Below are positions 54,435 to 63,936 of a DNA stretch of 64,000 bases, in pieces. The DNA is from G963665495 sp963667575 (GTDB lineage: Bacteria; Desulfobacterota; Desulfovibrionia; Desulfovibrionales; Desulfovibrionaceae). The stretch is taken from the NCBI GenBank assembly GCA_963667575.2, contig CAXXHY010000045.1:20697-84696 (forward strand), in the 5' to 3' direction. The translations under genes and the position numbers were made by a program. The notes beneath the pieces were generated by a model that worked only from the letters and a program-made list of their open reading frames with translations, did no database searches and had not been told where the DNA came from. Each line of letters begins with the position of its first letter. Positions within the stretch are counted from its first letter, which is position 1.

Positions 54435-54502
54435 GCAAGCCTTGCTTGACTTGCGCGCAAAAACAATGCAGCCCAGAGCTATCACTTTTTGAGGAGCTGC
54501 TC

Positions 54503-55180
54503 ATGTCTGCCGAACCGCGTGTTATTCTGACGCCGTCGCTGCTGTCGTCGGATTTTTCCCGTATCGGGGAGGAACTTCAGGCCCTGGAACGGGCCGGGTT
54601 GTCCTGGGTGCACTGGGACGTCATGGACGGTCGTTTCGTCCCCAACATCACTTTTGGTCCGCCCGTCATCAAGGCCTGCCGTAAAAGCTGCGGCCTGTTT
54701 TTCGACGTGCATCTGATGATCCAGGAACCGGATCGCTACCTGCAGGAGTTTACGGACGCCGGAGCCGATCTGCTTTGCGTGCATGCCGAAGCCTGCGTGC
54801 ATCTGGAGCGTACGGTCAGTGAAATCGCCCGGCTCGGCGCCAAGCCCGCCGTGGCCCTGAACCCGCATACGCCTCTGGAGTTCGTGGAGTATCTGCTGCC
54901 CCAGCTCTACATGGTGCTGATCATGAGCGTGAACCCCGGCTTTGGCGGCCAGAGCTTCATTCCCTTCAGCAAGGAAAAGATCCGTCGCCTGCGCCGGATG
55001 ATCGACGAGCAGGAAGCCGATACGCTGATTCAGGTGGATGGAGGTGTTTCTCCGGGCAACGTACGCGAACTGGTGGAATGCGGAGCCAACGTCTTTGTTT
55101 CGGGCTCGGCCTTTTTCAACCATCCGCCCTATGACGTACGCTACAAGACCTTTATGGAAGCCGCGCTGCCCGACGGATAG
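54503..55180 (+). CDS. rpe: Ribulose-phosphate 3-epimerase
   Basis: 225 residues from ATG 54503 (GAGGAG upstream). Interconverts ribulose-5-phosphate and xylulose-5-phosphate. Motifs: TPSLLSSDFSRIGEEL, HWDVMDGRFVPNITFG, DVHLMI, VNPGFGGQSF and QVDGGVSPGN. It sits between the vgrG array and the PAAR-like cassette with no functional link to secretion; it marks the boundary of the island or the island inserted around it. Confidence 0.95.
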   Translation: MSAEPRVILTPSLLSSDFSRIGEELQALERAGLSWVHWDVMDGRFVPNITFGPPVIKACRKSCGLFFDVHLMIQEPDRYLQEFTDAGADLLCVHAEACVHLERTVSEIARLGAKPAVALNPHTPLEFVEYLLPQLYMVLIMSVNPGFGGQSFIPFSKEKIRRLRRMIDEQEADTLIQVDGGVSPGNVRELVECGANVFVSGSAFFNHPPYDVRYKTFMEAALPDG

Positions 55181-55202
55181 TGGTCCGACGGATTAGCATG
55201 GC

Positions 55203-55225
55203 GCTGGGGGCGGGGAGCCCCCAGC
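55203..55225. terminator. Hairpin between rpe and PAAR-like gene
   Basis: GCTGGGGGC (55203-55211) and GCCCCCAGC (55217-55225) between convergent genes; no clear U tract. Confidence 0.5.
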
Positions 55226-55254
55226 GATGTATATTTCCTGTCTTTCATGTCCTG

Positions 55255-55653
55255 TCAGGACATGGCCATGACCTTGGTCTGACTGGGCGCGATGCAGGCG
55301 CCCACGATGTTGTTCTTGTTGTGCGCTGTGACGTCGCCCAGACGGACGGCAAAGGCGCCCTCTATCTTGACCTTGGTGCTGCTGGCTGTGAATTCGACCT
55401 CTCCCATGACGGTGCCGGAGGTCACGCCCATGCCCACACCTGCGTTGTCGCCATTGCTCACCGGAATCTTGGATGATTTGTTCAATGCGGGCATGCCGCT
55501 GATCATCACCTTTTTGGCGGTGGGCTGTCCCATCATGGGCATTCCCGTGTTGGGATAGGGAACAGGTACGGGCTGTCCTGCGGGCGGCATGGGCGTCTTG
55601 CACAGGTCGGGTGCTCCCAGGGCCTGCCCGCCTTGTGTGGTGCAGCAATACAT
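55255..55653 (-). CDS. PAAR-like protein (DUF4150)
   Basis: 132 residues. PAAR and PAAR-like proteins sharpen the VgrG tip and carry effectors. The DUF4150 type is shown by PNTGMPMMGQPTAKKV, GDNAGVGMGVTSGTVMGEVEF and RLGDVTAHNKNN. It is at the 3' end of a minus-strand cassette with DUF3540, pentapeptide and DUF2169 genes, the typical T6SS accessory group. No toxin domain is fused. Confidence 0.87.
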   Translation of the reverse strand: MYCCTTQGGQALGAPDLCKTPMPPAGQPVPVPYPNTGMPMMGQPTAKKVMISGMPALNKSSKIPVSNGDNAGVGMGVTSGTVMGEVEFTASSTKVKIEGAFAVRLGDVTAHNKNNIVGACIAPSQTKVMAMS

Positions 55654-55673
55654 GGTTTTCTCCTTCTCTCTGA

Positions 55674-56318
55674 TTATCCCAGATGGATATGCTCGCCGTC
55701 GATGCTGACGTCTTGATCTGCCAGCACTTTGGCCTTGCCGGCCTTGAGATGGTAGCTTTCATCCACCCGCGTACGCATCCGCCTGGCCTCCACGGTGTCC
55801 AGGTGGGACACACGGCGCAGACTGTCCCGGATATTCTGGACTACCGAGCGTACGGTGCTGCGCAGGCTGTCCAGAAACAGCGTTCCCTTGTGCGCCCTGG
55901 CCTCGATCTGATGGGCCGTGAGTCCGAATTCCACAAACCGGGCCGAGCCGGAAACACCGCGCAGATTGATCTCCGGGCTTTCCAGGGAGAGCCCTTGCTG
56001 TGCTTCTATGGCTACCTTGCCCGGCAGGGAAAGGGTGCTGTCCGCAGTGCTTTTTTCCAGAACGTTCAGGATGTAGCCCGATCCGCCGGTTGCCACAAAG
56101 GCCAGTACCAGGTCGCCGGGTTCCGGCAGCAGCAGACACCCTGCGGCGCGTCTGGCGTTCAGAAGCTTGCCGTTTTCCAGAGTCACGGAAAAGCTGCCCT
56201 GGCCCTCGGTGTCGGCGGCCAGCACATTGCCCTGCAGCAGCTGGCTCTGATCCGCCAGTCCGCTGCCTTCGGGGCTGTTTTTCATAGGTTTGAAGGATAG
56301 CACTTTCATCTGATTCAT
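55674..56318 (-). CDS. DUF3540 protein (T6SS accessory)
   Basis: 214 residues from ATG 56318 (GAGG upstream). Matches DUF3540, which occurs with PAAR-like/DUF2169/pentapeptide genes: LLLPEPGDLVLAFVATGGSGYILNVL resembles a gp5-like barrel, followed by a beta segment and SLRRVSHLDTVEARRMRTRV, an Arg-rich tail. Likely a spike-assembly helper; the function is not established. It lies 20 bases before the DUF4150 gene. Confidence 0.82.
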   Translation of the reverse strand: MNQMKVLSFKPMKNSPEGSGLADQSQLLQGNVLAADTEGQGSFSVTLENGKLLNARRAAGCLLLPEPGDLVLAFVATGGSGYILNVLEKSTADSTLSLPGKVAIEAQQGLSLESPEINLRGVSGSARFVEFGLTAHQIEARAHKGTLFLDSLRSTVRSVVQNIRDSLRRVSHLDTVEARRMRTRVDESYHLKAGKAKVLADQDVSIDGEHIHLG

Positions 56319-56337
56319 ACGCGCCTCTTCAATGCGT

Positions 56338-57344
56338 TTATTGGCCGAAATGATGCGCCGGCTTCCAGTCTTCCGCCTCGGCCAGGTCTTTGTCCGTGCC
56401 CCGGATGGTGCTGGTGTCGGTCTGGTTGAATCTGGCTCTTTCGATGTCGCTGCGGTGCATGTTGGCATGCAGCAGCACTGCTTGGGCAAAGGAAGCCTCC
56501 TGCAGATTGGCATGGGAAAAATTCACGTAGGCCAGGTGTGCGCCGGAAAAATTCACATCCATGCAATTGGCCTTGATGAACAGGGATTCATTGAGATTGG
56601 TTCCGGAAAAGTTGGCGTGCATGAGCTGGGCTTCGCTGAAGTCGCTTTGCTGCATCCGGGTATTGGAAAAATTCGCTTCCATGGCCTGGGCTTTGCCCAG
56701 ACGGAGATGGTCTCCAATGCAATCCGTGATCTGCACATTGTCCATACGCGCGCCCTCAAAGGACAGCTGGGTGATGTCCTGATGGTCGAAGACGGCACCG
56801 GTGAGAACGGCCTCGTTGAACTGGGACATTTTCAGCGTGCAGTCCGGAAAGCTCTGCTCGGTCAGTTTGGGACTTGTGCAGCAGGGCCATTTCCAGTCTG
56901 GTTTTTTGAAAAGTTACCGTCCGCAGATCCAGTTCCATCAGGCAGACTCTGAATAAATTTGCCTGCGTACAGTTGACCCCCGTGAAATCGCAGTGCTGAA
57001 ACATGGCTTTGGCCAGTACGGCCTGGCTGCAGTCGGCGTTTTTCAGGGAGACCTTGTCGAAATCACCTGTCGGACAGGTCGGCCTTGATCAGGGAGGCGT
57101 TGTCGAAGATGCAGAGGCTCACCTGCGTTTCACTCAGATCGGCCCCCTGCAGGTTCGTCTGCTCCAGGTCGCACTCCTGCAGCTGGCAGCCCTTCAGAAC
57201 GGCCCCGGACAGCTGAGCGCCTTTCATGATAACGCGTTCCAGGGACGCTCCGTGAAAATCAAAGCCCGCCAGGTCCGCTCCGGTCAGGTCCATGTCCCGC
57301 AGGGCGCCATGTTCGCGTATTTGTTCGGCAAGAGTGTTCTTCAT
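56338..57344 (-). pseudogene. Pentapeptide-repeat protein (T6SS accessory), frame broken
   Basis: Start at 57344 (MKNTLAEQIREHGALRDMD), then repeats of the A(D/N)LXX type throughout (DLTGADLAGFDFHGASLE; ANFSNTRMQQSDF; ANFSGTNLNESLF), forming a right-handed beta-helix rod. Frame breaks occur near 57062 and near 56870-56885; reading across them the pentapeptide pattern continues (LKNADCSQAVLAKAMFQHC; CTLKMSQFNEAVL), so the gene was one ORF of about 335 residues. Listed as broken because no continuous frame exists here; a sequence error is more likely than decay. Confidence 0.75.
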
Positions 57345-57369
57345 GCTTCAGTGTCGTCCTTGCAGCGGG

Positions 57370-59905
57370 TTAATCCGAAAAAAGCGCCGGATCCAGGAGC
57401 GTACGCTTCAGGTTAAGGTCCTGCATCTTGGCGTCTGCCACGCGGATCTTGTAGAGATTGGCACCAAAAAGATTGGACTGGCCGAGTCTGGGCGCCAACC
57501 AGGCTGGCCTTGCGCAGCGAGGCGTTGAACAGATTGACGTGCTGCAGACGGCGCGCCTTCGAAAATGGTCTTGCTGAAGTCGGCATTCCGCGCGCTGATG
57601 CCGTTGAACGTGGCCTCGGAAAAAATCCGCTCCGGAAAAAACAGCCCGGTCCATGTTCGACTGGATGCACTGGCTGCCTTGCAATTGCGCGCCGTCCCAT
57701 TTGGCATCCTGCAGGCTGGCGTGGCTGAAACCGGTGCCGGGCAGTCTGGTGGTGGCATCCGCGCGCGATTCGCGCAGGTCCGCGCTTTCAAAGCGGACCA
57801 TTTCGCCAGTGGCGCCGAAAAAGCGGGCTTCCCGTGCCCTGGCCCTGGCAAACTGGACGGAATCGATTTTGGCGCCGGTTAAATCGGCGGCTTCCAGCAG
57901 CGAATCGCTCCAATCCGAACCGGTCAGGTCCGCATCGGTAAAATCGGTTTGGGCAAGCTGCAGCCTTGGTTGCGGTGACATTCCACATCCGGGCTTTCTG
58001 CAGGCAGGGACTGGGAAAAGGTCTGCTTCGCGCAGCTTGGCGCTGGAAAAGTCGCATTCCGAAAAATCGGCTTCGGTCAGCACGGCCCAGGCGCAGGTTG
58101 GGCGGATTGGAAGCTGGCGCCCGTGGCAACGACCTGGTTGAAAATGCTGCTTTCACATCTGGCCTCTGAAAAGTCGGCCTTGTCCAGCAAGGCCTGGCTG
58201 AAGTCCGCCCGTGAGCAGTCGGCCCCCCTGAAAATTGCATCCAGAAAGGATGGCTCCGCGAAAGTCCGTATCCCGAAGATCCTGTCCGGAAAAATCCTGT
58301 CCGGCGAGATCCCTTGCCAGCGTAGCCCTTTTCCTCTTCGGGTTTGGCTTCCTGTTCGGAGGGCTGCGGCGCGGCTGTTGCGGCTGCTGCTGCCGCACTT
58401 GTTTCGGCTTCGGCAGCGGCCAGAGCCTTTTCCGCTTCCTGGAATTCCGCGAACGCTGCGCTGAGTTTGCTTTTTTTCCGCCGCGGGAATCTTGCTGCTG
58501 GCCATGAGCTGCTGCATGTGGCTTTTCAGATCCACAGCCTGGTCCATGCCGGAGCGCTCCTTGGCGATACGTTCCACGTCCCGCATGGTCAGTCCGTGTG
58601 TTTTCAGGAGCTGATTGGTTTCGGCTTCGATCTGGGCTGTGGCTTTTTTCAGATCCGCTTCGGTCATGGGGGCGGAGTCCGGGAATTTCTGCTCGGCCAG
58701 GTGTTTTTCCAGCTGCGCATCGCTGATGCCGTGCTTTTTCTGCAAGGCTTTTGTTTCGGCCTCGATTTTGGCGGTCTCCTTTTTCAGGGCCGCCAGCTCC
58801 GGATCCTCGGGTTCCCTCGGCAGCGGCTGCGGGAACTTCGGGGGCCTCGGTTGCTTTGGGCTCGGGAGCGCTTTCGACCTCGGCTGCCTGAGCCGTTTCC
58901 GGTTCCAGCTGTTCCTTCAGGAACGTCCTGTAGTACGCAGCGGTCTGCGGGGGCTGCGCCTGGTCTTTCCCATACGGCCAGCAGGTGGGTGATGTCCGAG
59001 GCTTCGTCGTCGCAGGTGGGAATCTGAGCGCGGTAGCAGAGAATGGCCAGCTCGTTTTCCGGGAGCAGCCAGAGCGTGTCGGCCTTGACCTTGCCTTCTT
59101 CAAAGGGCTCCGGCGATTCGCCTTTTTTCCGGGCAAAAATGCGCGCGCGCAATCGGGGCAGGGTGGTTTCCTGAAAACGATGCTCCGGGTGCATGCCTTC
59201 TATGTAGACCGCTTCGCCGCCCTGGAAAAAATCCGGCAACCACTGGTCGTCCGGGGCGGTCATGAAAATTTCCGGTTTGCTGTCCGTGGGCACGGCCGGC
59301 CAGGTATCGCGCAGCCAGGCCTTGTCGAAGGCGCCGTAAAACTGCGTACGCAGGGGAGAATCCGGCGGATAGGCTGTCAGCCCGGCAGGGAGCAGTTCGG
59401 CATTCTGCGGATCCGCGCCTCTGTTGGGAGAAAGAATATTGGGAAGGGACACGGGGCCCTTTGGAGCGGGGTTGTACCCTTTGCCCAGGGGATTGTAGGG
59501 ATGGCCCGCACCGCCAAAGGCATGTTGCCAGCAGATTCGCAGCGGATCCAGCATGGCGGGGTCGCCGGGAATGCCCATGGACCACTGGCGATCGCCGAAT
59601 ATCTCCAGGCTCTTTTGCTGTTTGCCCACCTGGAGGCGAATGGCGCGCGGCACGGGAATTGTCCTTGGGATGGCAGCTGCCGTAGACCAGGTATTCGGCC
59701 CGAGGTTTAGGCTCGCCCGTGTCGAACAGTTCATTTTCAAGCAGCGTTTTATCCAGCGCCTCCCACATGGAGCTGTCCTCCAGCAGTTGGCCCCCCGTGA
59801 TCAAAACGAAAGAAGGCATAGGCCGAAACGCACAGGACGGTCTGGCCGGCAAAGGTGAAGGGCCGCGGCAGTAATCCCAAGATTGCTAGGTTTGACGATT
59901 TTCAT
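57370..59905 (-). pseudogene. DUF2169-pentapeptide repeat fusion (T6SS accessory), multiple frame breaks
   Basis: The start MKIVKPSNLG at 59905 follows GAGGAG. The N-terminal ~330 residues match DUF2169 (LCVSAYAFFRF, EYLVYGSCHPKDNS, CWQHAFGGAGHPYNPLGKGY, LPNILSPN). A middle Ala/Glu/Lys helical part has an internal repeat (IEAETNQLLKTHGLTMRDVE and its upstream copy), followed by a pentapeptide C-terminus (ADFSQALLDKADFSEARCE; ADLTGSDWSDSLLEAADL). At least seven indels (near 59865, 59660, 58960, 58810, 58330, 58090, 57600-57490) break it. DUF2169 proteins are thought to help assemble VgrG-PAAR-effector complexes. Confidence 0.72.
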
Positions 59906-60157
59906 GGGCTCCTCAAGTGTGCCATTCTGCTTTGTTCAATCTCATCAATAGATAAAAGTATGCGCTGCCGCGTGAAAAAAAGCAACAGAGCAGCGTTTAT
60001 TTCAGTGGATTTCCCGAGCATTGCAGGTTGATTTCAACGGCAGAACTGCATTTTTATCCCGGTTAAAAGCGCTTGCCCCTGCCTGATTGTATGGCTATTC
60101 TCTACAAGAACCGTATTGGACCATCGACGCAATCGTCATAGCAAGGAGACCGAAATA

Positions 60158-60662
60158 ATGTCGGAACAGACCAATTCCTGTGCTGGATGCTCTGCACGAG
60201 CGGCGCAGTATTCGCAAATATACGGACGAACCCGTAAGCCGGGAAGTTCTGCTGCAGATTTCTGGACGCCGGACGCTGGGCCCCCAGCGGCAAGAACAAT
60301 CAGCCCTGGAAATTCGGGGCGCTGCTGGCAGGAGATCCGCGCGTGGAACAACTCGCCGGATTGAGCAAATACCAGCCCATGATTCAGGAGCGGCAAAGCT
60401 TTTGTGGCGGTATTTCTGGATAAAAGCCGGATGTACGATCCGCTCAAGGATCATCAAGGGGGCCGGGGCCTGCATTCAGAACATGCTGCTGGCAGCGCAT
60501 GCCCTCGGTTTGGGCGGCGTCTGGGTAGGTGAAATCCTCAAAAACACCCCCCAGGTACTGGATCTGTTCCAGCTGGACCAGGATTCCTACGAATTCATGG
60601 CTTTGCTGGTCTTCGGCCATCCGGCCCGCAAAAGGCGCAAGCTCGCGGCGCGAACTCTCTGA
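60158..60662 (+). pseudogene. Nitroreductase-family FMN protein, frame broken
   Basis: AAGGAG precedes ATG 60158. Frames assemble to SVLDALHERRSIRKYTDEPV, LQILDAGRWAPSGKNNQPW (FMN site), VFLDKSRMYDPLKDH and GAGACIQNMLLAAHALGLGG, the standard nitroreductase order. About five single-base indels (60180, near 60259, 60393-60405, near 60455) break it; correcting them gives a 167-residue protein of normal size. FMN-dependent NAD(P)H oxidoreductase of unknown substrate. Confidence 0.78.
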
Positions 60663-60684
60663 ATTTCTTGTGGAGGCTCTCTAA

Positions 60685-61318
60685 ATGCAAGTGCTGACTT
60701 TTCCCATCGGACCTTTGGAAACCAACTGCTACCTGGCCACGGAAGGCTCCCAGGCCGTTGCCGTGGATCCGGGCGGCGACCCCTCCCGCATTATCAACTA
60801 CCTGCAGGAGGCCAAACTCGAGCTGACGCATGTGCTGCTCACCCATCTGCATTGCGGACCGATGTCTACGGCGTCAAGGCCCTGACCGAAGCCCACCGGT
60901 ACGAAGGCCTACGCCAACCCGGAGGACGCCTTTCTGCTGGAGACCGAGATCGGTGCCGGCGGCATGATGGGGTTGCCCCCTGGTGCCGGAATTCAGCTAC
61001 GAACCGCTGGCTCCGGGTGAATTTCAGGCTTTGGGACAGACCTGCAGGGCGCTGTCCACTCCCGGGCATACGCCCGGCAGCCTCAGCTTCCATTTCCCGG
61101 ATGCCAAGGTCATTTTTGCCGGCGACGTGCTTTTCAATCCGCTCTGTGGGCCGTAGTGATTTTCCGGGCGGCAGCCACGAGGTTCTGCTGCAATCCATCA
61201 ATTCGCAGATCTTTCCTTTGCCGGGACGACACCGTAGTGTACGCCGGCCACGGCGACCCCACCACCGTGGGCGATGAAAAGATGCACAACCCCTTCTCTT
61301 ACCTCTTTTCGCCGCTGA
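60685..61318 (+). pseudogene. MBL-fold metallo-hydrolase (glyoxalase II-like), frame broken
   Basis: Starts MQVLTFPIGPLETNCYL with VAVDPGGDP, THVLLTHLH (the metal-binding HXH region; the rest, expected FDH, is scrambled at ~60855), TCRALSTPGHTPGSLSFH, IFAGDVLF and YAGHGDPTTVGDEKMHNPF. The typical ending LTSFRR and a stop at 61316-61318 are recovered by deleting one T near 61297. At least five indels break the frame. Small single-domain hydrolases of this group act on thioesters. Confidence 0.75.
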
Positions 61319-61332
61319 TCCGTATTTTTCTT

Positions 61333-61362
61333 CGGCAGGTCGGGATTTTTTCAGACCTGCCG
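61333..61362. terminator. Hairpin after metallo-hydrolase gene
   Basis: CGGCAGGTC (61333-61341) and GACCTGCCG (61354-61362) around a T-rich loop; no U tract follows. Confidence 0.35.
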
Positions 61363-61384
61363 CCCGGATCCCCAACCTCCGGAC

Positions 61385-61609
61385 TTGTCCGGAAAGGACG
61401 GGGGATTCCTGCGCATTTTCGGACTTTTCAACTGGCAGAAAACCCGGGAAAGGGGCATAGTCAATTATGATGGTCTCCTGCGTGGTCCGCCAGATGTCGG
61501 GGCAAGGCTTCTTTTTTACCAAAAAGGCCGCCTGAACGCATTTTTTCGCATGGAGGAACCGGTGCCGAAAAAAATTTCTGAAGAGATCGACCTGCGCTCC
61601 ATGTGCTGA
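61385..61609 (+). CDS. Possible small hypothetical protein
   Basis: A TTG-started frame of 74 residues ending EEPVPKKISEEIDLRSMC, with plausible composition (LRIFGLFNWQKTRERGIVNYDG) and a weak ribosome site. It lies in the error-rich part of the window, so both ends could be wrong. No family recognised. Confidence 0.3.
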   Translation: MSGKDGGFLRIFGLFNWQKTRERGIVNYDGLLRGPPDVGARLLFYQKGRLNAFFRMEEPVPKKISEEIDLRSMC

Positions 61610-61643
61610 CGCCTGGGCGGGGAGATAGGTTGGTATCTCCGTT

Positions 61644-61802
61644 ATGGAAAAACGCGACGCATTCGTGTTTCTGTTGCGTTCGGATCAGGTTGAGGAGGCC
61701 CGTGACGTCTGTTATATTGAAACGGATTGGAAAGTGGCGGATGATGCGCCACTGGAGGAGGCGCCTTCTGGCGGACGTCGCGTACGCTTTGTGAAAAAAT
61801 AG
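61644..61802 (+). CDS. 52-residue hypothetical protein
   Basis: ATG 61644 to TAG 61800-61802. MEKRDAFVFLLRSDQVEEAR and a C-terminal GGRRVRFVKK; acidic middle with TDWKVADDAPLEEAP. It ends 11 bases before the flavin-reductase gene, whose ribosome site is AGGAGGGG, so the two may be co-transcribed. No family recognised. Confidence 0.5.
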   Translation: MEKRDAFVFLLRSDQVEEARDVCYIETDWKVADDAPLEEAPSGGRRVRFVKK

Positions 61803-61813
61803 GAGGGGAAACT

Positions 61814-62401
61814 GTGCCAGAAGCCCTGGTCTTTTCCTGCAGTCCGCGCGCCGGGGGCAACAGCGATGCGGCAGTGGAAAGTTTTTGCCGTGGCGTGGCC
61901 CAGGCCGGAGGCGGCTGCCGCGTCATTCGTCTGCGGGAACATCCGCTGCGTCCGTGCATCGGCTGCGGCGCCTGTTCCAAAAGAGCCGGTTGCGTTCAGC
62001 CCGATGCGCCACAGGCGGAAGAGCTGTTCAACCTGTTGCGTACGGCGCCTGCGGTGTTTTCTCGCGGCTCCCATTTATTTCTACCATCTTCCGGCAGGGT
62101 TCAAGGCCTTTAATTCGACCGCGCCCAGACCGCCTATGCGCGTCTGCAAGCCTACGATACGGACAACGTGGCCACGCGCCCGGCCTATGCGGCCCTGATT
62201 GCCGGACGTCCCAAAGGCGAACGTCTTTTTGACGGCAGCCTGCTGACCCTGCGCTATTTTTTGCAGCCCTTCGGGCTTCGTCTGGAAAAACCCTTGTTGT
62301 TTCTGGGCAAGGACGGCGTGGGCGAACTGGCCTCGGACGGCGATGCGCGCGCCCAGCTCGAAGCCTACGGACAGACTGCCTGGAATACGCGCAAGAAATG
62401 A
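61814..62401 (+). pseudogene. Flavodoxin-fold NAD(P)H-dependent FMN reductase, frame broken
   Basis: GTG start behind AGGAGG. ALVFSCSPRAGGNSD is the FMN phosphate-binding loop and CIGCGACSKRAGC a Cys cluster typical of iron-sulfur flavoproteins and related reductases. The frame breaks near 62057 (should continue AVFFAAPIYFYHLPAGFKAF) and near 62110, then runs through DGSLLTLRYFLQPFG to the stop that overlaps comF as ATGA. About 195 residues when repaired. Confidence 0.75.
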
Positions 62402-63166
62402 CCGTCGCGCTTTCCGGGCTGTTACATCTTTTCGGGCTGGACCAGAAACGCTGCGCGGTCTGCCTGACCCCTTTCCAACCACGGAGCGGATTCTCCGGAA
62501 GCCGGTCTCCTCTGTACGGAATGCGCCGGACAGCTGCGACCGCGTACGGGGGGGCTATTGTCCGCAGTGCGGATTGATGTACGCCGATGAACTGGGCGAG
62601 CTCCATTTGTGCGGCCATTGCCTGCGCCAGCGTACGGGTCTTGAAGACGCTCCGCCCTGGAGCCAGGTGTTGTTTTACGGCGCTTATGACGGGCTTCTGC
62701 GTTGTTTGCTGCTGGATTACAAATTCAACAACGCTCTGTCGCATCAACGGCTCCTGCAGGCTCTGGTCCGCAGAACATTGGCTTTGCGCCTGCCGGAAGG
62801 ACTTTCACAATGGGATCTGGTGTTGCCGGTGCCCCTGCATGTCCGCCGTTTTGCGCGTCCGGGGATTCAACCAGAGCCTGGAGCTCGCCCAAGGCCGCCG
62901 CACGGGAGCTCTCCCTGCCCCTGCATCGGAAGATTTTGCGCAGAACCCGTGACACGCGTCCGCAGTTTTCCCTGCAACGGGGCGAGCGCGCACGCAATAT
63001 CCGGGGCGCCTTTGCCGCGGACAGCGCATTATTGCAGGACGCCCGCGTGCTGCTGGTGGACGACATCATGACCAGCGGCGCCACGGTGAATGAGGCAGCC
63101 CGCTGCCTGCGCCGGGCCGGAGCCCGGCGCGTGGACGTGTTCGTGCTGGCCCGCGCGGAGGGGTGA
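62398..63166 (+). pseudogene. comF: ComF-family phosphoribosyltransferase, frame broken
   Basis: Starts inside the upstream stop (ATGA). An N-terminal zinc-ribbon (RCAVCLTPF; YCPQCGLMY; LCGHCLRQ) precedes the ComF signature YGAYDGLLRCLLLDYKF and the PRPP loop VLLVDDIMTSGATVNEA near the C-terminus. At least three indels (near 62480, 62860-62880 and 62930) break the frame. ComF is a competence/DNA-uptake-linked protein of uncertain enzymatic role. Confidence 0.8.
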
Positions 63167-63175
63167 CCGCGCCTG

Positions 63176-63689
63176 CTAGGCCTCGGCTGGTTCGGGCAGC
63201 CGGACCACCAGCACCGGCACCGTGCTCTGGCGTACGACCTTTTCCGCCACGCTGCCCATGAGGCGTCCGAGAAAGCCGCTCTTGCCGTGCGTACCCATGA
63301 CGATCAGATCATAGCCCGAAGACTGCTCGAGAATCCGTTGCGCCGGATCGCCGGGCTCCACCAGGATTTCCGCAGGAGCGGAACACCGCGTCGTCGGGAT
63401 TTTCCGCGCCGATCTCCCTGGCCGTTTCCATGACCCGCGCGTGCAGATCCTTGCGCGCCCTTTCCATGGCAGCCTGTGCGGGAATCCCATCAGCTGATCC
63501 ATATCGAAATGGGTCTCCAGATCCAGCCCCGCGGCTTCGCTCATGTCGCCCAGCACGTCGGGCAGCACGGTCAGTACCGTGACATCCGCGCCATAAGCCC
63601 CGACCCAGGGATACCGCGTACGTAATCGCATGACGCGCGCACTCGGAAAGATCCGTGGCGTACAATATCTTCTTGATGTCAGGAAGCAT
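63176..63689 (-). pseudogene. Universal stress protein (UspA family), frame broken
   Basis: Starts MLPDIKKILYATDLSECARH at 63689 and ends with the ATP-binding motif VMGTHGKSGFLGRLMGSVAEKV followed by VPVLVVRLPE. The middle is interrupted by about four indels (near 63390, 63480, 63570-63600). Repaired it would be ~170 residues, the standard UspA size. Member of the nucleotide-binding UspA class. Confidence 0.8.
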
Positions 63690-63717
63690 GGAATCCTCCT
63701 TGTGTATGAGTGAACAA

Positions 63718-63922
63718 GCCTCCGGCGGCTTAGGGACCTTTTTGTAAAAAGGTCCCTAAGAACCTCCAAAAACTTTTGATGGTTAGGCTAATATATTGTG
63801 TTCAAACATTTTTTGTAAGCACTTAAAGAGCATTCATCCCTGAATACTGTAAGAATTACGTTAAAAGTTTTTGGAGAGCCCCGAGAACCTTTTTCCAAAA
63901 AGGTTCTCGGGCCGCCGGAGGC
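63718..63922. repeat. Composite palindromic (BIME-like) repeat
   Basis: The 205-base element is symmetric: outer inverted repeats GCCTCCGGCGGC (63718-63729) and GCCGCCGGAGGC (63911-63922); two hairpins, 63729-63760 (15-base arms) and 63881-63910 (14-base arms, core GAACCTTTTTCCAAAAAGG); and inner inverted repeats CTCCAAAAACTTTT (63764-63777) and AAAAGTTTTTGGAG (63863-63876). The middle ~85 bases are AT-rich and non-coding. The hairpin core is shared with 9313-9342. Confidence 0.75.
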
Positions 63923-63936
63923 ATCCCCTACGCAAC

